Assembly: GCA_963848035.1 (NCBI GenBank)
Contig: CAWKCD010000001.1
Location: 1,984,001-2,048,000 of the forward strand
DNA length: 64,000 bases
DNA from: JAVVHH01 sp963848035
Lineage (GTDB): Bacteria; Pseudomonadota; Alphaproteobacteria; Acetobacterales; Acetobacteraceae
Direction of reading: 5' to 3'
This document shows positions 17,241 through 25,087 of the stretch, one piece after another. Below the pieces are notes generated by a model. The model ran no database searches, was not told the DNA's origin, and saw only the letters and a list, made by a program, of their open reading frames with translations. Every line of letters starts with the position of its first letter. The stretch's first letter is position 1. The position numbers were made by a program, and so were the translations under genes.

Positions 17241-18227
17241 TTGGCTGCTGCCAAGGTTGGCCCACATCGGCCGGCGCTGCCGTTACGGATCGGCACGCGG
17301 GCATCGCCGCTTGCGCTGGTCCAAACAAGGAGCTTTCTCGCGCTTCTCAGCAGATTTTGCCCGGTGCTGAACGGCTTGGAGGTGTTTCAGGAACTCGCGA
17401 TCCGAACCAGCGGAGATGCTAGCCAGGCGAGCGGTCAGCGTCTGGCCGATATCGGCGGCAAAGGGCTATTCGCTAAGGAGATCCACGAAGCGCTTCTCGA
17501 TCGCCGGGTCGACATGGCTGTGCACAGCCTGAAAGATCTCGAGACTGAGCTTCCCCCCGGGATCGTGCTCGCTTGCACCTTGGAGCGGGAGGACCCGCGC
17601 GACGTGCTGATCCTCGGCCCAGACGCCGAACTGTCCGATGCGGCGGGTTTGCCATATCCGTCGCTTCCACTGAGGGCAACGGTCGGCACGAGCTCGGTCC
17701 GTCGTCAAGCTCAGCTGCTCCACGCGCGGCCGGACCTCCAGGCGTGCGTGATCAGAGGGAATGTCCATTCACGCCTGGACAAGGTTCGGCGAGGCGACTA
17801 CGCGGCCTCGTTGCTGGCCTACGCCGGAATGCGGCGCCTCGGGCTTTCGGACGAGGCCGATGTGATCATTGATCCTGAGCTCATGGTGCCCGCGGCCTGC
17901 CAAGGCATCGTGGGAATAACGGTCCGCGAGGGTGATACGGAACTGCGACGGCTGCTTTCCGCGATCAGCAGTGCGGAGGCCGACTGCGCCGCGACCGCCG
18001 AACGGGCGCTGCTGGCCACGCTCGACGGGTCCTGCCACACGCCCATCGGGGCGCACGCCCGTCTTCTGCCCGGCCAGCGCATGCTGCTGACTGGTCTCGT
18101 GGCACGTGCGGATGGCAGCTTCCTCGTCAAACGCTCTGTGGAATGTGCGCAGGCCGATGCTGCAATGGCAGGACAGGCGCTGGGTGAGGAACTCCGTTGC
18201 GAAAGCCCGCGCGACGTATTCGCCTGA
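17241..18227 (+). CDS. hemC: Porphobilinogen deaminase (hydroxymethylbilane synthase) HemC
   Basis: Polymerises four porphobilinogens to hydroxymethylbilane, an early step common to haem and bacteriochlorophyll. The 328-residue product has the N-terminal LRIGTRASPLALVQT, the catalytic Asp in VHSLKDLETELPPG, and the cofactor-attaching Cys in LDGSCHTPIGAHA. GTSSVRRQAQLLHARPDL is also conserved. The reading frame opens at 17199 without any ATG or GTG before the conserved core. The most likely start is the TTG at 17241 (MAAAKVGPHRPALPLRIG), 17 residues before RIGTR. A weak start is unusual for this gene. It follows tspO after 63 bases on the same strand. Confidence 0.93.
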   Translation: MAAAKVGPHRPALPLRIGTRASPLALVQTRSFLALLSRFCPVLNGLEVFQELAIRTSGDASQASGQRLADIGGKGLFAKEIHEALLDRRVDMAVHSLKDLETELPPGIVLACTLEREDPRDVLILGPDAELSDAAGLPYPSLPLRATVGTSSVRRQAQLLHARPDLQACVIRGNVHSRLDKVRRGDYAASLLAYAGMRRLGLSDEADVIIDPELMVPAACQGIVGITVREGDTELRRLLSAISSAEADCAATAERALLATLDGSCHTPIGAHARLLPGQRMLLTGLVARADGSFLVKRSVECAQADAAMAGQALGEELRCESPRDVFA

Positions 18228-18302
18228 TGATGAGCAAAGTGTAACCGGTCGCGCGTATTTCGGACGAAAGAGTGGCTGGACCGCTCGGCGATATCCGGTA
18301 GT

Positions 18303-18323
18303 GTCTCCGCCCATCGCGGAGAC
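18303..18323 (+). promoter_or_regulatory. 8-bp perfect hairpin ahead of the binding-protein gene
   Basis: GTCTCCGC and GCGGAGAC pair perfectly around a 5-base loop, 30 bases before the ATG of the binding protein and 75 bases after hemC. No T-run follows, so a classical intrinsic terminator is not supported. It could be the end of the hemC transcript, an operator or a 5' leader structure. Confidence 0.45.
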
Positions 18324-18353
18324 GTGGTTGAACACGTCACGATGGGAGGCTGA

Positions 18354-19604
18354 ATGACATATCCTGCAGTGCTATCTCGGAATGCTGCGGCAACCGCCCT
18401 AGCGTTGGGCTTGATGGCGGGAACAGCGTTCGCGCAGACCGACAAGCCAATTAAGATCGGTGTTATTGCTGAAGTGCAATCGATCTCAGGCTCGTCAATC
18501 CCGCAAGCAGCGCAGCTAGCCGCCGATGAGATCAACGCCAAAGGTGGGATCAGCGGCCGCAAGGTCGAGATCATCACTTACGATAACCACTCCTCCGCGG
18601 CCGACTCGGTTCGTGCGTTCCAGCGCGCCGTGAGCGAGGATCACGTGAATGCCGTGATCGCGAGCTATATCAGCGAGGTGGTTCTCGCCCTCGAGCCATG
18701 GTCGGGCCGTATGAAGACCGTCATGGTCACGCCGGGCGCGGCTTCGGACGTGATCACCCAGAACATTAAGAAGGACTACGATCATCTAAAATATACATTT
18801 CACGGTTATCTAACATCCAGCGCGTTGGCCGATCTGACCTGCGACGCGGCCAAAGACATGTTGGTGCGCGATCTGCACATGAAAACCGCGGTTATCATGA
18901 GCGAGGACGCTGCGTGGACGACGCCGCTCGACGCGGGTTATGAGAAATGTCTGCCGAAAATCGGTCTGAAGGTTCTCGATCATATCCGGTTCTCACCGGA
19001 CACGACCGACTTCACTCCGATCTTCAATAAAATCGAAAGCAACAAGCCAGACGTTATCATCACCGGGATCTCCCATGTCGGAGTTCAGCCGACGGTGCAG
19101 TGGAAGAACCAGCAGATCCCGATCCCGATGTTCGGGATTGCTTCCCAAGCCACCAACGCAACTTTCTGGAAGGACACAAATGGCGCGACCGCAGGCGTGC
19201 TCTATGAGGCTGTGTCCGGTCCGGGAGTGGCCGTGACCGCAAGGACCATTCCGTTCGTTGACGCGTTTGCCAAGAAATATGGCCAGCCTCCATCCTATGC
19301 CGGTTACACCGCTTACGACGAGGTCTACTATCTCACGGATGCTTTGATGCGCGCCGGTTCCGATGATTTGGACAAGTTGGTGGAAGCGCTCGAGAAGACC
19401 GACTTCGAAGGTACGATCGGGCAAATTCGTTTCCAGGCGCGAGACAGCGATCATCCGCACGGCCTTGTCACGGGCGAGGGCGCGATTCAGGGCCTGATGC
19501 TGCAGTGGAAGGACGGTAAGCAAGTCAATCTCTGGCCGGCGAAGCTGGCGAACGGGAAACTTGAATTCCCGAGTTTCATCAAGATGAACGCCGCCGCTCA
19601 GTAG
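18354..19604 (+). CDS. Branched-chain-type ABC transporter substrate-binding protein
   Basis: A periplasmic type I binding protein of the Leu/Ile/Val (Peripla_BP_6) family, 416 residues. The first 27 residues are a classical Sec signal peptide ending GTAFAQ. The mature protein begins with KPIKIGVIAEVQSISG and has the family stretch AADEINAKGGISGRKVEI, followed by the usual two-lobed pattern (DVIITGISHVGVQPTVQWKN). The family also binds urea, amides and aromatic acids. The ligand cannot be read from sequence. It heads a cluster with two permeases and a fused ATPase, and is separated from them by two strong hairpins. Its neighbourhood beside hemC suggests no obvious substrate. Confidence 0.88.
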   Translation: MTYPAVLSRNAAATALALGLMAGTAFAQTDKPIKIGVIAEVQSISGSSIPQAAQLAADEINAKGGISGRKVEIITYDNHSSAADSVRAFQRAVSEDHVNAVIASYISEVVLALEPWSGRMKTVMVTPGAASDVITQNIKKDYDHLKYTFHGYLTSSALADLTCDAAKDMLVRDLHMKTAVIMSEDAAWTTPLDAGYEKCLPKIGLKVLDHIRFSPDTTDFTPIFNKIESNKPDVIITGISHVGVQPTVQWKNQQIPIPMFGIASQATNATFWKDTNGATAGVLYEAVSGPGVAVTARTIPFVDAFAKKYGQPPSYAGYTAYDEVYYLTDALMRAGSDDLDKLVEALEKTDFEGTIGQIRFQARDSDHPHGLVTGEGAIQGLMLQWKDGKQVNLWPAKLANGKLEFPSFIKMNAAAQ

Positions 19605-19613
19605 TAAAACCAT

Positions 19614-19648
19614 CGTTGTCTCCCGGAGCAGATGCTTCGGGAGCAACG
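19614..19648 (+). terminator. Long hairpin after the binding-protein gene
   Basis: CGTTG-CTCCCG pairs with CGGGAG-CAACG (one bulged T at 19619). The inner AGCA/TGCT can extend the stem. It lies 9 bases after the stop of the binding-protein gene. It has no T-run, so it is more likely an mRNA-stabilising or attenuating structure that sets binding protein above permease levels, a known arrangement in ABC operons. That role is inferred. Confidence 0.6.
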
Positions 19649-19659
19649 GCCTCCAATGC

Positions 19660-19686
19660 TGATGGCTGAGTTCTGCTCAGCCATCA
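19660..19686 (+). terminator. Second hairpin with an 11-bp perfect stem
   Basis: TGATGGCTGAG and CTCAGCCATCA are exact complements around the loop TTCTG. It follows the first hairpin by 11 bases and precedes the permease start by 40 bases. Only a short TGTT follows, so termination would be partial at most. Confidence 0.6.
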
Positions 19687-19726
19687 TGTTCACACCCAAG
19701 CGAAGTTGTAGCATGCGAGGCGGCCT

Positions 19727-20626
19727 TTGCTCTTTTGGCAGGTTTTAATCGACGGTTTTGCGATCAGCGCGCTTTATGCATTGGGCGCTACCGGCTTTAC
19801 TCTGATTTTCGGCGTCTCCGGTGTCCTGAATTTTTCACACGGCTCTCTGATGGTCGCTGCGGCGGTCGCAGCGTGGGCGGCAAATGCTCAACTCGGCCTC
19901 GGGCATTATGTCGGCGCCCTGTTTGGCGTGATCGTCTCGATCCTGCTCGCGCTATTGACCTATGGCGCAATAGTGCGGCCCATACAGCGCTCACGCCTGA
20001 TCCGGCCCGAGGAGCGGGAGATATTTATCCTTACGGCGACGCTGCTGTGGGGTATCATGATGCAGGAAGCGATCGCTTACCTTTACACCGATAGTGCTAA
20101 GACTGTTCTACCAATCATTAGCGGCGTGTTACCGTTGTTTGGCGTGCGAACGCCTGCCAACGAGATATTCACTGCTGCAATCTGCTGGCTGGCGATTGGC
20201 ATCTTGTGGTTGCTTGTCAATCGCACCAGGACAGGGAAGGCGGTGATGGCGGCTTCGATGAACGCACGTGGCGTTACTTTGCTGGGCATCGAACTTTCTT
20301 GGATCTATCTGGTCGTGTGGATGATTTACGGCACGCTCGCTGGGGTTGCTGGCGTGTTGCTGGGCATGTTTCTTGGGGTGAGTTCCTACAGTGCGGGTCC
20401 GCTTACCGGCAGCGCGTTCTCAATTGTTGTGTTAGGCGGGCTTGGCAGCGTCTCCGGTTCGCTGATCGCGGCATATATCGTCGGATACATCGAAACCCTG
20501 ACAGCCTATTTCGATCAGATTTTCGGGACGAGCTTCGGCACGACATCTTACCGCTTTATTCCTGCTCTACTGCTACTCGTAGTGGTCATGTATGTTCGGC
20601 CTCGCGGCCTGTTGGGACGGCGCTAA
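19727..20626 (+). CDS. Branched-chain-type ABC permease, LivH family
   Basis: An inner-membrane permease of 299 residues with eight or so hydrophobic helices. LivH-family marks are the N-terminal GFAISALYALGATGFTLIFG, GVLNFSHGSLMVAAAVAAW, the EAA-like loop VNRTRTGKAVMAASMNARGV, and GLGSVSGSLIAAYIVGYIE near the C-terminus. The start is a TTG at 19727 with GAGGCGG a few bases ahead. No ATG fits. It lies 3 bases before the second permease and shares the operon with the binding protein and the fused ATPase. Confidence 0.88.
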   Translation: MLFWQVLIDGFAISALYALGATGFTLIFGVSGVLNFSHGSLMVAAAVAAWAANAQLGLGHYVGALFGVIVSILLALLTYGAIVRPIQRSRLIRPEEREIFILTATLLWGIMMQEAIAYLYTDSAKTVLPIISGVLPLFGVRTPANEIFTAAICWLAIGILWLLVNRTRTGKAVMAASMNARGVTLLGIELSWIYLVVWMIYGTLAGVAGVLLGMFLGVSSYSAGPLTGSAFSIVVLGGLGSVSGSLIAAYIVGYIETLTAYFDQIFGTSFGTTSYRFIPALLLLVVVMYVRPRGLLGRR

Positions 20627-20629
20627 ATC

Positions 20630-21553
20630 ATGCGTGTTCTATCATCGCCGCTCACTTGGTTGCTGCTCTTGATGCTTGCTGCTTTGGCAGTATTGCCTCT
20701 GGGCGTCTCGGGATACATCTTGGGTGTGTTGACGGTCGCCTATTATTTCGGTGTCTTCGCTATGGCTTGGGATTTGCTCTTCGGCTTTGCAAACGAAGTG
20801 AATTTTGGCCCGACTTTTCTGATTGGCTTGGGTGCTTATGGAGCCGGTATCCTGAATGGCTACGGTTATCCAATTTGGATTTGCGTGCTGTTCGGAACGG
20901 GTTTGGCCGTGCTGGGTGGTATTCTATTGGCTTTGCCGGCTCTTCGAGTGACCGGCCCGTATTTCGGTCTCACGACTTTGGTTGCCGTCTTGATCCTGCA
21001 AAACTTGGTTGTGGTCTTTGCGGGATTCACCGGTGGTGAAATCGGACTGATGGTGCCGGACGTGCTCAGCGTGGATGCCACGACCAACTATTGGATCGCC
21101 TTTGCCTTTATGGTGACTTGCGGGGCTATCCTCTGGGGGCTTTCAAGGTCGCCGATGGGGCTGATCCTGCAGGCAAGCGGGCAGGACGCGATACAGGCCG
21201 GGGCGCTTGGTTTCAACGTGACGAAGCACAAGCTTGCTGCGTTCGTCATCAGCGCGTTCTTCTCCGGTTTATCGGGAGCCTTGCTGGTCTTTTACATGGG
21301 CACTGCCTCCGTCTCGACGCTGATTGCGATCACCGTTGGTGTTCAGATCATCATCTCGGCTGTTATTGGCGGGCGCCGCACGATCATTGGCGCGGCGATC
21401 GGATCGATCTTTCTGATCGCGATGACCGAAGTTTTGCGCCCCACCGGCGAACTCGCGACACTGATCGTTTCCGGGCTGGCGTTAATCGTTGTCCTTCTTG
21501 CCCCCAACGGGTTCGTGGGAGTGTTGACGGGCCGCCGGGGGGAGCTGTCGTGA
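20630..21553 (+). CDS. Branched-chain-type ABC permease, LivM family
   Basis: The second inner-membrane permease, 307 residues. It shows the LivM pattern: a hydrophobic N-terminus, GFANEVNFGPTFLIGLGAYG, LPALRVTGPYFGLTTLVAV and the cytoplasmic loop RSPMGLILQASGQDAIQAGA that contacts the ATPases, then IGGRRTIIGAAIGSIFLIAM. It pairs with the LivH-type permease just upstream. Its stop overlaps the GTG of the fused ATPase gene. Relative to other LivM proteins the tryptophan/tyrosine-rich N-terminus is short but complete. Confidence 0.88.
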   Translation: MRVLSSPLTWLLLLMLAALAVLPLGVSGYILGVLTVAYYFGVFAMAWDLLFGFANEVNFGPTFLIGLGAYGAGILNGYGYPIWICVLFGTGLAVLGGILLALPALRVTGPYFGLTTLVAVLILQNLVVVFAGFTGGEIGLMVPDVLSVDATTNYWIAFAFMVTCGAILWGLSRSPMGLILQASGQDAIQAGALGFNVTKHKLAAFVISAFFSGLSGALLVFYMGTASVSTLIAITVGVQIIISAVIGGRRTIIGAAIGSIFLIAMTEVLRPTGELATLIVSGLALIVVLLAPNGFVGVLTGRRGELS

Positions 21554-23028
21554 CGCGACCGGTTGGCCCGTTGCTCCAGGTTCAAGGCTTGACCAAACGG
21601 TTCGGCGGTCTGGTTGCGGTCAAAGACATGACCTTCGACGTAGCTGGAGGCGAAATCGTGGGCCTGATAGGCCCGAACGGGTCGGGTAAATCGACGGTTA
21701 TGAAGTGTATTATCGGTATCGAGCGCCCCACTGAGGGCTCGATCCGCGTTGGCGGACTTGAGTTGGCTGGGGAGCCCTCGCACCGCATCGCACGCAGTGG
21801 CGTCGGCTTGGTCTTTCAGCACTCTCGGCCCCTTCAGCGGCAAACAGTGTTGGAGAACATTAAGCTTGCGTTGCTGCCTGATAGCCTCCTTCGCCTCCTT
21901 GCTGACCCCGCCCATGATCGTGAGGCGCGCAAGATCGCCGAGCGTGTGGGGTTAGCCGATGTGCTCGACCGCCGTCCGTCAACACTGCCGTTTGCCGATC
22001 TCCGAAAATTGGAATTGGGCAAGGCCATTGCCCGCCATCCCAAGATAGTTCTGGTCGATGAGCCGTTCGCCGGGCTTACCAGGGCCGAGACCGAGTTGTT
22101 CTCCGAATTGATACGCACATTCGGAAACGAGGGACGGGCGGTGCTGTTGGTTGACCACAACGTAAAGAGCGTCTCGGCGCTTGCGGACAGGGTTGTGGCT
22201 ATGTATCTCGGGGAGCGGATCGCAGTCGGGACCGCTGAGCAGGTAATGCGGGACGAAACTGTTCGTCGTGTCTATTTAGGCGGCGCACTTACCACTGCCG
22301 CGAGGCCGGAAAGCACTTTCACGGACTCTGACAAGCCGCTCCTCGACATCCGGGATCTTTCAGTGTTCTACGGAAAAGCCCAGGCGCTCGAGCGAGTGAA
22401 TATTCATGTGCATGAGCGGGAATTCGTTTCCATCGTTGGCCTCAACGGCGCAGGGAAGACGACCCTATTCAACGCCGTCTCCGGTCTGGTGCCCTATGAG
22501 GGGCAAATTCTATGGTCTGGTTCCGATCTTGCGGGGCGCTCAGGCGCGCGTATTGCACGCGATGGCGTCGTTCACTGCCCTGAGACGCGCGAGCTTTTCG
22601 GCGATATGACAGTCCGGGAGAATCTCGATCTGGGTGGACAGCACCAAACCGATGCCGATCGGGCTCAACAACTCGAATGGCTGTTCGGCCTTTTCCCGCG
22701 GTTGAGAGAGAGAGAGGGCCAAAACGCGTCGACGCTCTCGGGTGGAGAGCAGCAAATGCTGGCAATCGCTCGAGCCTTGATGATGCGGCCTAAGCTTCTG
22801 ATACTCGACGAGCCGACGTTAGGCCTGGCGCCGGTGATCCTGGAGCAACTCTCGCAAGCGCTGGAGCGCCTTCGGCAAACGACTTCGATTACGGTTCTTC
22901 TGGGTGAACAGAATGTCACCTTTGCGCTTCCTCACGCCGATCGAGTTTACGTGCTCGAGCATGCGCGTATCGAATGGGAAGGGGCACCCGATCGCTTCGA
23001 GCGAGAGGCGGGTGCTGGCTACCTCTGA
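21550..23028 (+). CDS. Fused branched-chain-type ABC ATPase (LivG-LivF in one chain)
   Basis: A 492-residue protein carrying both ATPases of a Liv-type transporter. Domain 1 (about residues 8-245, LivG-like) has Walker A GPNGSGKST and Walker B KIVLVDEPFAG, but its signature loop reads LPFADLRKLELGKAI instead of the usual LSYGxQRRLE. Domain 2 (about 265-492, LivF-like) has Walker A GLNGAGKTT, a canonical LSGGEQQMLAIARALM and LLILDEPTLGLAP. The GTG start overlaps the LivM stop. The longer frame upstream is a shadow of livM. Normally these are two genes, as in the second Liv cluster at 43.7-45.1 kb. The 3' end overlaps the convergent acetyltransferase gene by 10 bases. Confidence 0.9.
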   Translation: MTRPVGPLLQVQGLTKRFGGLVAVKDMTFDVAGGEIVGLIGPNGSGKSTVMKCIIGIERPTEGSIRVGGLELAGEPSHRIARSGVGLVFQHSRPLQRQTVLENIKLALLPDSLLRLLADPAHDREARKIAERVGLADVLDRRPSTLPFADLRKLELGKAIARHPKIVLVDEPFAGLTRAETELFSELIRTFGNEGRAVLLVDHNVKSVSALADRVVAMYLGERIAVGTAEQVMRDETVRRVYLGGALTTAARPESTFTDSDKPLLDIRDLSVFYGKAQALERVNIHVHEREFVSIVGLNGAGKTTLFNAVSGLVPYEGQILWSGSDLAGRSGARIARDGVVHCPETRELFGDMTVRENLDLGGQHQTDADRAQQLEWLFGLFPRLREREGQNASTLSGGEQQMLAIARALMMRPKLLILDEPTLGLAPVILEQLSQALERLRQTTSITVLLGEQNVTFALPHADRVYVLEHARIEWEGAPDRFEREAGAGYL

Positions 23029-23981
23029 GCCGACTTGGCGACCCGTGTGAAATGACCAGCCCAATTCAACCGGTCCTGGGCACCCCACTGATATTTGTAA
23101 CGCTCACGACCACGTAAGAAGTGCGCCTCCGATCGCCCCTCCGCAATAGCTTCTTCAAGCATCGCTCCAAGCAAGATTGTCCCGGGACTTACAAAAGCAT
23201 AACTGTCATCAAATCCGCTGAGATAAAAGAAAATACGATCGGGCGCGAGAAGCGCGGCGATCGCAGCGGCCTGCTCGCCGGCAATCTTGATCGAGCATAG
23301 TCGCAGGAGCCCGGCGCTGAGCAACCCTGGTGCAGCCTCATGCCAAAACGCCAAAACGCGCTGATCCGACAATACACCTGACTCGCCGCGGGCGCGCCAG
23401 CGCGACTGGTGTAGACGGATCAAGCCATTGAGATGATAGTCCAGCGTTTCCAAGGAGGCGGTCTCGACGACCCAACCACCAGACCTCTGCGCGCGGCTCT
23501 GATTTATCCTTAGCTTGCGGCGCGCCATGGTTGGAATGTTGGGCAGGGTAAGCACAGGACACGCGATGGTCTCAATCCACTCGGTTGTCCAACTCGGAAT
23601 GGTTGCTCCAACAAGGTGAGACGTCGGTCGAACATCGACGAGATGGCAGACCGCTCTTGGATCAGAGACGGAGGCTAAGCCCGCGTCCAAAAGTCCCCTC
23701 GAATTGCCAAGCACATCGAAATAATCTGATAAACCGACACCGACCGGAAGAACCTTCGATTTATCAGGAAGGTAGTAAAGCGGGAGTAGCCCTGTCAGGG
23801 TTCCTTCCGAACGTTGCAATGTGACAATTGGGAAGCCCGACCCGAAGTGGTTCCACCAGGGGAGTAGCCACTCGGGCGACTGAAATGGAGTTGCGCCTAA
23901 GGTTCGGCTCCATAGACAGGTCCACTCTGCTCGAAGCTCACGTAGTTCATCATCTTTGAGAATGTTCGAGATCAAATACAA
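23019..23981 (-). CDS. CelD/BioF2-like GNAT acetyltransferase of the glycan island
   Basis: A 320-residue protein with the two-lobed CelD/FemAB-like GNAT layout. The N-terminal lobe has LGATPFQSPEWLLPWWNHFG and a VTLQRSEGTLTGLLPLYYL strand. The C-terminal lobe has LHQSRWRARGE, CSIKIAGEQAAAIAALLAPD, the FFYLSGFDDSYAFVSPGTIL acetyl-CoA loop and GRERYKYQWGA. Such enzymes often occur in exopolysaccharide clusters, where they acylate sugars or precursors. The substrate here is unknown. It starts 5 bases downstream of the GT4 pseudogene end and is the last gene of the minus-strand glycan run. It is intact, unlike its upstream neighbour. Confidence 0.75.
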   Translation of the reverse strand: MYLISNILKDDELRELRAEWTCLWSRTLGATPFQSPEWLLPWWNHFGSGFPIVTLQRSEGTLTGLLPLYYLPDKSKVLPVGVGLSDYFDVLGNSRGLLDAGLASVSDPRAVCHLVDVRPTSHLVGATIPSWTTEWIETIACPVLTLPNIPTMARRKLRINQSRAQRSGGWVVETASLETLDYHLNGLIRLHQSRWRARGESGVLSDQRVLAFWHEAAPGLLSAGLLRLCSIKIAGEQAAAIAALLAPDRIFFYLSGFDDSYAFVSPGTILLGAMLEEAIAEGRSEAHFLRGRERYKYQWGAQDRLNWAGHFTRVAKSAQR

Positions 23982-23986
23982 TGGCC

Positions 23987-25041
23987 CTACGCCGCCGCGC
24001 GCAATTTATAGTAATAGTCGATGTAAGCATTAGTCATTCTATCAGCGGAAAAACGTTCCCGTGCAATGGATCGACACAACATCCGGATCGATGTCGCTGA
24101 CCCTGCGCATCGCCGCGGCCATCTCGTCCAGCAGAGTCAACAATAAAGCCGGACCGCCCATGCTCGACCACATGTGGCAACGCGCCAGATCGCATAGCGA
24201 CGACGGGTGTTCCGCAGCTTGCTGCCTCCATCGCTACGAGCGAACTCGTTTCAGCGACCTGACTTGGAATTACAAGGCACGCCGCACTTGCAAGCAGGCG
24301 ACGCTTTTGGCGGAAATTTACGGGACCAATGAAGCGTCTTTTTCGATCAAGCAATGGTCTGACCTGGGTTTCAAAATAGTCGAGGTGGGCGACATAGGAG
24401 AATACTGAGCCGGCTAGCGCTAGGCTACAGTCGGCCAAGCGAGCAGCCTGTAAGGCTATGTGCTGGCCCTTCTCAGGGCAGACTCTCGCCAACATTACAG
24501 CGTATCGACCACGCGGGCGGGTTAAGTTTGGCCAACTCATCAACGGAGACGCCATTCTCTATTGGACATAGCATCTTGGGCTTGAAGGTTCCGCGTGACG
24601 CTTGATCGTGTGAGACACAGTTCAGCCATGTCGCTGGGCGTGCAGGCGCTAGTGCAACCGGCGAGTGACCAATCAAGCGGCAGATGTAGCGTGGCAAGAA
24701 GCGGATGCTGCTGCTCTGGCAGATATTCGTGAAAATCAACACCGTGCATGTGTACTACGTCAATATATTGTGATCTTAAGATAGTTTCTAAGAGCTCTTT
24801 AGTTCGAAACCGCTGTTCGAGTCATAACCTGGTCGGCAAGCATGTCACACGCGCCGAACGAAGGTAACGGAAGAAGTGTACCACGGACCCGAGAATCGTC
24901 TGTCGCAATGACAAACGACTGATGGCCACTCTGGACCAGAGCTCTATCTATTTGTGACAGCACCTGCTCCGCTCCGCCGACGGCATCTGCACTGACGGCG
25001 GCAAACGGGTAGGCGACGCTCAATATCTTTAGCTGTGCCAA
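23987..25041 (-). pseudogene. GT4-family glycosyltransferase broken by about five frameshifts
   Basis: Pieces of one glycosyltransferase can be read in successive frames. The N-terminus is MAQLKILSVAYPFAAVSADA with VGGAEQVLSQIDRALVQSGH (to about 24805). The middle is YIDVVHMHGVDFHEYLPEQQ then LLATLHLPLDWSLAG (to about 24640). Next is TWLNCVSHDQASRG with PIENGVSVDELAKLN (to about 24520). The UDP-sugar half is YAVMLARVCPEKGQHIALQ through VAMEAASCGTPVVAM and EHGRSGFIVD (to about 24110). Then come LDEMAAAMRRVSDIDPDV and finally SIARERFSADRMTNAYIDYY, ending at a TAG at 23987-23989. The E-x7-E region is still recognisable. So many shifts in 1 kb argue for a dead gene, or a badly sequenced stretch. 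Confidence 0.82.
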
Positions 25042-25087
25042 TTCAACACGATTGGGAGGGCGTACAGGCCTGCATGAGGTTGGAGCA

